DNA from: Eubacterium sp.
GTDB taxonomy: Bacteria > Bacillota > Clostridia > Lachnospirales > Lachnospiraceae
NCBI GenBank assembly: GCA_017445525.1
Contig: JAFSTZ010000208.1
Span: 1 to 9,947, forward strand
Length of the DNA stretch: 9,947 nucleotides
Direction: 5' to 3'
Shown here one piece after another: positions 1 through 6,489 of this stretch (the first letter of the stretch is position 1; each line of letters begins with the position of its first letter). Both the position numbers and the translations under genes were made by a program. The notes below the pieces were generated by a model. It had not been told where the DNA came from. It was given only the letters and a program-made list of their open reading frames with translations, and made no database searches.

Positions 1-123
1 GAGGAGAGTATTTTTATAGATGACCGACAGATACATATCGACACGGCGAAGGAACTTGGGATGGAGACGGTTCTTTTCACCGGTTACGATGAGCTTGTAG
101 AGAAGCTGGGTTGTTTGACATGA
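1..123 (+). CDS. HAD-superfamily hydrolase, C-terminal fragment
   Basis: The frame is open from the first base and ends in TGA at 121-123, giving the last 40 residues of a protein that starts outside the window. The visible part contains FIDDR followed by DTAKELGM and later VLFTGYDEL. This is the usual last motif (motif IV, the acidic pair that holds Mg2+) and tail of HAD subfamily IA phosphatases, the beta-phosphoglucomutase/YihX-like group. The substrate cannot be judged from this fragment. The stop overlaps the ATG of the next gene (ATGA at 120-123), so the two are probably cotranscribed and translationally coupled. HAD assignment from the motif is fairly secure; the exact function is unknown. 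Confidence 0.75.
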   Translation, partial: EESIFIDDRQIHIDTAKELGMETVLFTGYDELVEKLGCLT

Positions 124-1016
124 AGAAAAAGAGTCTTGTTTTATTGATCACTATCTGGGGAGTGTTGCTTGCTTCCCTGATATATCTGGGGATCTATAAC
201 AGCGGTTCGTCAGAGGTGCGGTTTGCTAAAGAAGATACTATAGTATCCGTTACCGGGGCATCTGTTCAAAGTGAACCATATGAAGATGGCATCGATAAAA
301 CAATCCCAGGAGAGAGAGACGCGGATCTCCGGGAAGGTCAGGCAGGAAGTGAGGGCGATGCCTCGGAGTCACCTGCTATCGATAGGGATAAACCCGAGGA
401 TGATAAGTCTTCTGAGGATATATTCTCCGGCGATGCACCTTCCGGTGATGATGGATTGGAACGACGGGGATCATCAGGCGGCGGTTCCGGTGAAGGTGCT
501 TCAGGGGGCGGAGGATCCCACCCGCCATCTGCGGATCAAAACGTTGACGGAGTGTCCGGGGACGATGCTTCAGGAGGTGGAGGTTCCGGCGACAGACAGA
601 AAGCCGAACCTACTTCGACACCTGCTGTTGAAAAAGAGAAAAAGCATACTTGCAGCTTTACCATAGAGTGTCGGTTGATACTGGATCGGAAAGATCTATG
701 GAGGGACGGACTTGAGGAAGTTGTTCCGGGGGACGGAGTATTTTTCTCGGGGAAGATAAGATATAAAAAAGGCCAGTCCGTCTATGATATACTGAAAAAA
801 ATATGTGATAAAAATGATATACTTCTGGATGCTGATTATACTCCTTTATATGATACTTATTATGTCAGGGGGATCGGCAATCTGTACGAGTTTGACTGCG
901 GTTCGGAGAGCGGATGGAAGTACAAAGTAAACGGTGTTTTGCCCGGAGTCGGCAGTAGTTTGTATGAGATAAAAGATGACGATGAGATAGTGTTTTTTTA
1001 TGATACAGAGATATGA
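120..1016 (+). CDS. Membrane-anchored DUF4430 protein with Gly/Ser-rich linker
   Basis: This 298-residue protein has three parts. Residues 1-4 (MKKK) and a hydrophobic segment at about 6-26 look like an uncleaved signal anchor. Residues 30-175 are an acidic, low-complexity linker with two GGGGS runs near 129-133 and 152-156. Residues about 177-296 match the DUF4430 / transcobalamin-C-terminal-like domain: a paired Cys at 178 and 184, NLYEFDCG at 254-261, SGWKYKVNG at 264-272, and a final DDDEIVFFYDT. The predicted location is outside the membrane, with the globular domain held off the surface by the linker. DUF4430 domains occur in Gram-positive surface proteins; some relatives bind cobalamin-type ligands, but nothing here proves ligand binding. 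I chose ATG at 120 because it overlaps the HAD stop and starts a normal signal sequence. A TTG at 111 in the same frame is possible. No strong ribosome binding site precedes either, which fits coupling to the upstream gene. Confidence 0.8.
   Translation: MKKKSLVLLITIWGVLLASLIYLGIYNSGSSEVRFAKEDTIVSVTGASVQSEPYEDGIDKTIPGERDADLREGQAGSEGDASESPAIDRDKPEDDKSSEDIFSGDAPSGDDGLERRGSSGGGSGEGASGGGGSHPPSADQNVDGVSGDDASGGGGSGDRQKAEPTSTPAVEKEKKHTCSFTIECRLILDRKDLWRDGLEEVVPGDGVFFSGKIRYKKGQSVYDILKKICDKNDILLDADYTPLYDTYYVRGIGNLYEFDCGSESGWKYKVNGVLPGVGSSLYEIKDDDEIVFFYDTEI
495..587 (+). repeat. Short direct repeat coding for the GGGGS linker motifs
   Basis: Two 24-base copies, at 495-518 and 564-587, agree at 20 of 24 positions. 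They begin with G-TGCTTCAGG and end with GGAGG-TCC. Each encodes a Gly/Asp-Ala-Ser-Gly-Gly-Gly-Gly-Ser stretch of the linker. They are 69 bases apart, so the reading frame is kept. This looks like local linker expansion rather than a mobile element. Confidence 0.6.
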
Positions 1017-1043
1017 TTAATACTTGGGTGAAAGGGAATAGAT

Positions 1044-2738
1044 ATGAATCAGGAAGAAAAGATGCTTTATTATGAGCTGTTTGAAGAGATGGTGAGTGCC
1101 ATGACAGATATCCCGGGGTTTAATAGGGATCGCATCGTTAATGCCGTTACACGTATCTGTGAGCTGTTTCGTCTATCCAAGGCAGAAACGATGTTTTACA
1201 GGACTTTGAGTGATGAAAAAAGAGGCGAAGGTGAGTCTATCTGTGATTATGATAATGGTAGATCGGCAAAGATAGCAGTGCAGAGGCGTCTGGTGGTTCG
1301 TTCAGGTGCAGTCGTTCAGAGTACGGTTTATCAGTCTGCAGAGAATACTCTGACAGAGGAGGAGGCGGTTAAGGTTGATATCATGCTCCGCGCGATGATG
1401 AGTTTTATCGGACGCAATCGACTTACAAATGCCGTAGAAATGCTCGGCTTTTATGATGAGTTTGGATATCCGAATATCAGGGCATTTACCCGTCATGTGG
1501 AGAGGATTTCGTCATTTAACAAGATAGGTGAATACACAGCTGTATGTTTCAATCTGCAGCGTTTTTCCATCATCAATATCCAGCTTGGTCGTGAGCAGGG
1601 CGATATAGCGATGATGAAGTACTTTAACCTTATCAAGAATATAATCGGTGATGACGGAGTAGCCTGCCGGCTGGGAGGCGATAACTTTGTAGCGTGCTTC
1701 AGAGATGAGGTCAAGGATCAGATCCTTGAGGTGTTCGGTGGAGTTCCTGTGGCTTATGATATGAATACGGGCAAGAGGGTTATGGTGTCTGCCTGCGCAG
1801 GTGTGTTTGATATACCGGATGGGTTCAGTCCTGAAGATCCGATGGCTATGATGGACAAGATCTATCCTGCTATGATGATTGCCAAACAACAGGGTCACGG
1901 GGTTATCATCACTTATGATGACAACATGGAAAAGATGCGCGCAAATATCAATCATATCAGGGATATTTTTCCAAAAGCACTTGAGGATGATGAGTTCCAG
2001 CCATATTATCAGCCAAAGGTTGATGTTACGTGGGGAACTATCGTCGGCGCAGAGGCTCTGTGCAGGTGGGTCAGAGACGGAAAGATAGTTCCGCCCATGG
2101 AGTTTATACCTGTGCTTGAACAGAATACAGATATATGCCGGCTTGACTACTATATGCTGGAAAGAGTATGTAAGGATCTCAGGAGATGGATCGACGAAGG
2201 GAAAAAGGTTGTGCGTGTATCGACCAATTTTTCCAGAAAGAATCTGGCAGAGGTTGACCTGCTTTCCGATATCATCTCTGTTGTAGATAAGTATAAGATA
2301 CCACATGATCTGATCGAGATAGAGCTTACAGAGACAACTACGGTAGCAGGATTCATAGACCTGAAGAGAGTTGTTACCGGTTTGCGTGAAGTTGGTATTT
2401 CCACGTCCATAGATGACTTCGGGATGGGGTATTCATCTCTGAATCTTCTTCAGGATGTGCCTTGGAATGTATTAAAGATCGATAAGTCATTTTTGCCGAT
2501 GGATGATGAAAAGAATATGAGTAAGAATCATCTCATGTATAAGCATGTTGTCTCCATGGCCAGAGAGATCGGTCTTGAGGTGATCACGGAGGGTGTTGAG
2601 ACATCAAAGCAGCTTGACATCCTGCGCAGCAATCATTGTCATGTCGCACAGGGATATTACTTTGATAAGCCGCTTCCTGTTGAGGAGTTTGAGGACAGGC
2701 TCGATAAACATAAATACGATTTGAGTAGCGAGAAATAG
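1044..2738 (+). CDS. Degenerate GGDEF / intact EAL protein, probable cyclic-di-GMP phosphodiesterase
   Basis: The protein has 564 residues, with no signal peptide or membrane segment seen, so it is probably cytosolic. Residues 1-130 are an unrecognised, partly helical N-terminal region that may sense a signal. Residues about 140-297 are a GGDEF domain whose signature reads GGDNF (211-215). The usual metal-binding Asp near its start is replaced in FNLQRF (N170), so cyclase activity is unlikely. Residues about 310-555 are an EAL domain with the expected catalytic set: E337-A-L, N395, E427/E430 in ELTE, D457-D458 in DDFG, K478 and K481, E516 in EGVE, and Q536 in AQGY. This supports hydrolysis of c-di-GMP to pGpG, with the GGDEF domain possibly serving as a GTP-binding control module (known for other hybrid proteins, inferred here). 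An AAAGGG ribosome site at 1031-1036 lies 7 bases before ATG. It follows the DUF4430 gene by 27 bases, so it is probably in the same transcript. Confidence 0.92.
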   Translation: MNQEEKMLYYELFEEMVSAMTDIPGFNRDRIVNAVTRICELFRLSKAETMFYRTLSDEKRGEGESICDYDNGRSAKIAVQRRLVVRSGAVVQSTVYQSAENTLTEEEAVKVDIMLRAMMSFIGRNRLTNAVEMLGFYDEFGYPNIRAFTRHVERISSFNKIGEYTAVCFNLQRFSIINIQLGREQGDIAMMKYFNLIKNIIGDDGVACRLGGDNFVACFRDEVKDQILEVFGGVPVAYDMNTGKRVMVSACAGVFDIPDGFSPEDPMAMMDKIYPAMMIAKQQGHGVIITYDDNMEKMRANINHIRDIFPKALEDDEFQPYYQPKVDVTWGTIVGAEALCRWVRDGKIVPPMEFIPVLEQNTDICRLDYYMLERVCKDLRRWIDEGKKVVRVSTNFSRKNLAEVDLLSDIISVVDKYKIPHDLIEIELTETTTVAGFIDLKRVVTGLREVGISTSIDDFGMGYSSLNLLQDVPWNVLKIDKSFLPMDDEKNMSKNHLMYKHVVSMAREIGLEVITEGVETSKQLDILRSNHCHVAQGYYFDKPLPVEEFEDRLDKHKYDLSSEK

Positions 2739-2760
2739 GTGCTGAGACGCTGATCCACCG

Positions 2761-2798
2761 GCTGATCACTCCGGCATATGTTTTGCCGGAGTTACAGC
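2761..2798. terminator. Hairpin between convergent genes, candidate bidirectional terminator
   Basis: ACTCCGGCA (2768-2776) and TGCCGGAGT (2784-2792) form a perfect 9-bp stem with a 7-base loop. An outer GCTG/CAGC pair (2761-2764 and 2795-2798) can extend it across a small internal loop. The hairpin sits between the end of the EAL gene and the end of the opposing peptidase gene, where a terminator for either strand is expected. No clear U-tract follows on either strand, so intrinsic termination would be weak; it may instead be an RNA 3' end stabiliser. Confidence 0.45.
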
Positions 2799-2887
2799 GG
2801 TGTCTGGAAGTGTTGAGACTGTTGACCCGGTATCTGATCGTTCCGGCGTATGATTTGCTGAAGTTATAACGGTTTTTGGAAGTGCTG
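2762..2887. repeat. 54-bp imperfect tandem duplication covering the peptidase gene end
   Basis: Copy A (2762-2815) and copy B (2834-2887) align without gaps at 43 of 54 positions and start 72 bases apart. Copy B contains the last codons and stop of the minus-strand peptidase. Copy A, read on the minus strand, keeps the same ending: Gln-His-Phe-Gln-Thr-Pro-Leu followed by TAA, against Gln-His-Phe-Gln-Lys-Pro-Leu-TAA in the live gene. Similarity also continues about 30 bases past the stop. The perfect hairpin is in copy A; the matching place in copy B has lost most pairing. Copy A is therefore either a local duplication or the remnant of a second related gene. Confidence 0.65.
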
Positions 2888-3772
2888 GTAATCCTTGATG
2901 GTGATCCAGTCGCCTCCCCAGAAGTAGCCTCTTTTGTGAAATAGTTTATAGCATATATCATCGTGTGTGATGATAGGATGATCATAGGTTTTGCTGCGGT
3001 CGGCGTACATTCTGCCGTTCTTTGGCGAGACCTTTTTCTTTCCGTTTTCCCAGTATACATATGGATTGATCCGGGGGTTGATATCTATCGCAACTCCGTA
3101 TGCATGCTTGGAAATACTTGTTGTTCCTTCGACAACTCTGTAGTTAAAACAAGAAGTATTATTGGCCTTCATGGATCTTGTATCATTGCCGTCGTATGCG
3201 TCGATGGGCTGCACTTTTTCTATCTCATATTTTTTGCAATACAGTATCCTGAAGATATCACGGAAGTCTACAGCTCTTTTTTTATTTACTATGAGTTCCC
3301 CGATATGTGTTTCATGATCATATCCGTAGTAAAGTATGCGGACGCGTCTGAGATCGTCTCTTTTTATGGGACAGTTTTTCGGATATGATTTTCCCTGCAT
3401 GGATTCAAAAGTATCATCATCTATTTTTCTTATATAAAACATGGTTTTTAATTCTCTTTTTTTGCGACCGGTGATGTCGATGATGGTGGTTGCCGGCGAG
3501 TTTTTATGCTGCTTATAGAGTGATGGTTCCGGCGTTGGTGAGGGAGAGGCAGCGGTGCCGGTAGCGGTAGATGTAGTCGGGGCAGGCGAAACAGTGGTGC
3601 CGGTGGCAGCGGTGATAGTCAAGACAGCCGTATTAGACGGCGTGAGAGTATCATCGGTGCTGGCAGTGGTAGATGCAGAAGATCTTTGAGCATCGGATCT
3701 GCATGCAAATATTGCCAGACCTGAGATGAGCCAGGTTGTGATGATTATTTTAACAATTGTTTTTTTGTTCAT
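2864..3772 (-). CDS. Exported M15-family (VanY/CwlK-like) cell-wall peptidase, probable lipoprotein
   Basis: The protein has 302 residues. A Lys-rich start and hydrophobic stretch (about 5-23) end at IFAC with Cys24, a plausible though imperfect lipobox, so it is exported and perhaps lipid-anchored. Residues about 28-85 are a Thr/Ser/Pro/Ala spacer with two related ATGT--SP-P units. The C-terminal domain carries the M15 zinc motif SKHAYGVAID (H223 and D230 as ligands) and FWGGDW at 284-289, then D294-YQ-H297-F (third ligand). This matches the peptidase_M15_4 group, which cleaves peptide bonds in peptidoglycan stem peptides, either D-Ala-D-Ala or L-Ala-D-Glu; the exact bond cannot be read from sequence. 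ATG overlaps the stop of the formate dehydrogenase gene (ATGA, 3769-3772), and GAGGTG at 3781-3786 lies 8 bases upstream. It is the last gene of that operon, although its role looks unrelated. Vancomycin resistance should not be inferred. Confidence 0.85.
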   Translation of the reverse strand: MNKKTIVKIIITTWLISGLAIFACRSDAQRSSASTTASTDDTLTPSNTAVLTITAATGTTVSPAPTTSTATGTAASPSPTPEPSLYKQHKNSPATTIIDITGRKKRELKTMFYIRKIDDDTFESMQGKSYPKNCPIKRDDLRRVRILYYGYDHETHIGELIVNKKRAVDFRDIFRILYCKKYEIEKVQPIDAYDGNDTRSMKANNTSCFNYRVVEGTTSISKHAYGVAIDINPRINPYVYWENGKKKVSPKNGRMYADRSKTYDHPIITHDDICYKLFHKRGYFWGGDWITIKDYQHFQKPL

Positions 3773-6489
3773 AGTTTTTCCACCTCAACTGCACATACCT
3801 TGTATTCCGGGATCCTTGCGATATCATCAAGAGCCGGATTGGTGATATAGTTGACCGGAGAGTCAGAAAAATGAAACGGCATCCATGTTTCTCCGGTTTT
3901 TACTTTGTTACCTACTCGTGCTATCGTCGTGATCTCTCCGCGACGCGACTTCACTGTAACTTTATCTCCGTCAGATATAGATCGTTTATTGGCATCCGTT
4001 TTATTAATCTCTATAAAACCCTCGCCCGACAGATCCATCAGTCCTTTGGATCTTCCTGTAATCGATGCGGCATTGTAGTGATACAGGATGCGACCTGTCA
4101 TAAGGATAAGCGGATACTCATCGTCCGGAAGCTCCTGCGACGGTTTGTACTGTGCCGGATAAAACAGTCCTTTTCCTCTTGTTGGATGACCTACGTGCAG
4201 GATGGGTGTTCCCGGATGATCCTTATCGGGGCATGGCCACTGCAGGCCGCCCTCAGTATCGAGTCTTGCGTGAGATATGCCGTGATAGCTTGGTGTGAGT
4301 GAAGCGATCTCGTCCATCACTTCGGAGCTGCTCATCCTTTTTTGAGGGTATCCCATCGCGTTCATGATGTCTGTTATTATATCGATATCAGTCCTCATAT
4401 TACCCGGTATAGTAACCGCTTTTCTTATACGTTGGACTCTTCTTTCCGTGTTGGTAAATGTTCCTTCTTTTTCCGCATAGCTGACTGCCGGCAGGACTAC
4501 ATTGGCATACTTGGCGGTAGAAGTCATAAACAGATCCTGGATCACGAGGAAATCAAGTTCCTTTAATGCACGGAGTATATGGCTTGTATCAGGCTCGGAA
4601 ACCACAGGATCCTCGCCGCATATATATAATCCTTTTATACTGCCTTCGATCGCCGCCGGAAAAACCTCAGTGGCTTTCAGTCCGGGATTGGGATTGAGAT
4701 CTACTCCCCACGCTTTTTCAAACTTTTCACGTACAGCGGGATTATCAACCTTTTGATATCCGGGATAGTCTGTTGAAAGAGCTCCCATATCACAGGCTCC
4801 CTGTACGTTGTTCTGTCCGCGCAGAGGGTTGATGCCACAGCCGCTTTTTCCGATCTTGCCGCATAGCAGAGCTATATTTGACAGGCTCATCACACCCTCA
4901 GTACCGGTCGAGTGTTCCGTCACGCCCAGACAATATATGATGGGGGCTTTGTCCGCTTTTGCATACATCATTGCCGCTTCACGGAGCAGGTCGGGATCGA
5001 TCCCGCAGATTTCTCCCACCTTTTCAGGCGTGTAGTCTTTTACGAGTTCTTTTATCTCTTCATATCCCTCGGTATGCTCACTGATATAGTCATGATCTAC
5101 GAGATCCTCCTGTATTATCACGTGCATCATACCGTTTGCAAAGGCTACATTGGTTCCCGGACGCAGTGCGATATGTATATCTGCTCGTTTGCTGAGTCCG
5201 ATTTTTCTTGGATCAACGACGATCAATCTTGCACCATTATCCACGGCCCGACGTATCTGCATACCAACTACGGGATGGGCTTCCTCGGGATTTGATCCGA
5301 CCAGGAGGATCAGGTCAACATCGTCGGTGATATCACTTATGGGATTGGTCATGGCGCCTGAGCCTAGAGTCCTTGCAAGTCCCGCAACCGAAGCCGAGTG
5401 ACATACTCTGGCGCAGTTGTCAGTGTTGTTGTTTCCAAAGCAGGTACGTACCATCTTTTGAACCATATATACATCTTCATTGGTGGATCGTGAGGATGCA
5501 AATCCGGCCAGAGATTCGCGCCCGTATTTATTTTTGATCTCAAGAAGTTTTTTTGCGGTAAATGATATAGCCTCATCCCACTCGACTTCACGAAAATCAC
5601 TGTTTCTGTCTTCTCTAATGAGAGGTTTTGTCAGACGGTCCTTTGCATGCACGAAGTCAAAGCTTCCCATCCTTCCCTTGACGCATAGACGTGAGTGATT
5701 CGCGGGACCGTCAGCCGGCTCCACATCAACGATGCGTTCGTCATTTACGACCAGATAGAACTGACATCCCGTCGCACAGTGAGGGCAGGTGGTAAGTATC
5801 CTTTCTGCATCTTTTGAAGAGTATTCCTTTTGCCTTTTTCGAGTCAGCGCACCGGTCGGGCAGGCCCACGTACATACACCGCAGCTTTCACATCCGGTAC
5901 TTTTATAGTCGGCTCCAAAAGGGGTTTCCAGCAGGTGATAGTTCCCTGTTCTTGCATTGATTAGAGTACCATTTCCGGCGATATTATGACATGCATTTAC
6001 ACATCGTCGGCAGTGGATGCATTTGCTTTCGTCATAGCTTATATATGGATTGTCATGCACGTATAACATCTCGGTTTTTAACTCACTTCGCATGCCCTTA
6101 CTTTCGGCATGATCAACACCGTATCTGTCACACAGATTTTGGAGTTCGCAACCTCCGTTTGCGACACAGTTTGCGCAATCAAAGTTGTGATCCGCCAATA
6201 TCAGTTTTAGGATCTCACACCTCGTGTTTTCGATGCTATCTGTATCTGTTCGGATATTCATCCCATCTTGAATCATCGTACGACAAGCGGGCAGATATCC
6301 GGCATATCCGTCTGCCTCAACGATGCACATACGGCATGATCCTATATCGCTTACATCCTTTAGGTAGCACAGTGTCGGGATTTCGATTCCGTTTTCTCTG
6401 GCTGCCTTCAGTATAGTAGTATTTTTATTTACTTTATACTCATGCCCGTTTATTTTTATCATATAAATGTTATCGCTGTTTTTACTCAT
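3769..6489 (-). CDS. fdhA: Formate dehydrogenase, molybdopterin catalytic subunit (Cys type)
   Basis: This 906-residue soluble protein oxidises formate to CO2, or works in reverse, passing electrons through an iron-sulfur chain. In order: a [2Fe-2S] domain (C41, C52, C55, C69); a NuoG-type His-Cys3 cluster site (H101, C105, C108, C114); two [4Fe-4S] sites (C157, C160, C163, C167 and C200, C203, C206, C210); the molybdopterin-proximal [4Fe-4S] site (C235, C238, C242, C269) with K271; the bis-MGD body; and a C-terminal dinucleotide-binding domain from about 785. The active site reads ARVCHSASVAGL, with C363 at the place of selenocysteine and His364 beside it. NPLRGQNNVQGACDMG (554-569) holds the conserved Arg557. 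These motifs are those of formate dehydrogenases rather than nitrate or arsenate reductases. I chose ATG at 6489 because AAGGAGG (6499-6505) lies 9 bases upstream and it overlaps the previous stop as ATGA; the frame runs open a further 30 bases upstream. There is no Tat signal, so it is cytosolic. Confidence 0.92.
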   Translation of the reverse strand: MSKNSDNIYMIKINGHEYKVNKNTTILKAARENGIEIPTLCYLKDVSDIGSCRMCIVEADGYAGYLPACRTMIQDGMNIRTDTDSIENTRCEILKLILADHNFDCANCVANGGCELQNLCDRYGVDHAESKGMRSELKTEMLYVHDNPYISYDESKCIHCRRCVNACHNIAGNGTLINARTGNYHLLETPFGADYKSTGCESCGVCTWACPTGALTRKRQKEYSSKDAERILTTCPHCATGCQFYLVVNDERIVDVEPADGPANHSRLCVKGRMGSFDFVHAKDRLTKPLIREDRNSDFREVEWDEAISFTAKKLLEIKNKYGRESLAGFASSRSTNEDVYMVQKMVRTCFGNNNTDNCARVCHSASVAGLARTLGSGAMTNPISDITDDVDLILLVGSNPEEAHPVVGMQIRRAVDNGARLIVVDPRKIGLSKRADIHIALRPGTNVAFANGMMHVIIQEDLVDHDYISEHTEGYEEIKELVKDYTPEKVGEICGIDPDLLREAAMMYAKADKAPIIYCLGVTEHSTGTEGVMSLSNIALLCGKIGKSGCGINPLRGQNNVQGACDMGALSTDYPGYQKVDNPAVREKFEKAWGVDLNPNPGLKATEVFPAAIEGSIKGLYICGEDPVVSEPDTSHILRALKELDFLVIQDLFMTSTAKYANVVLPAVSYAEKEGTFTNTERRVQRIRKAVTIPGNMRTDIDIITDIMNAMGYPQKRMSSSEVMDEIASLTPSYHGISHARLDTEGGLQWPCPDKDHPGTPILHVGHPTRGKGLFYPAQYKPSQELPDDEYPLILMTGRILYHYNAASITGRSKGLMDLSGEGFIEINKTDANKRSISDGDKVTVKSRRGEITTIARVGNKVKTGETWMPFHFSDSPVNYITNPALDDIARIPEYKVCAVEVEKL

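Noticed and set aside
450..600. Possibility that the GGGGS stretches are a synthetic linker or vector sequence
   Set aside because: Codons differ between copies, the flanks are native and lead in frame into a complete DUF4430 domain.
271..666. 131-codon frame in another phase of the DUF4430 gene
   Set aside because: It lies in the low-complexity linker, where stops are rare in other frames, and ends where the conserved domain begins.
1512..2306. 264-codon open frame on the minus strand inside the EAL gene
   Set aside because: It is antisense to a protein with complete GGDEF/EAL motifs and its own product has no recognisable domain.
2864..3772. Reading the VanY-like peptidase as a vancomycin resistance gene
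   Set aside because: No other van genes are present and M15 peptidases are common in wall turnover.
5390..5420. Possible selenocysteine TGA codon in fdhA
   Set aside because: The codon at the active site is TGT and the frame has no internal TGA.
5991..6416. 141-codon plus-strand frame rich in His, Arg and Cys
   Set aside because: It is antisense to the Cys-rich Fe-S domains of fdhA, which fully explain the coding signal there.
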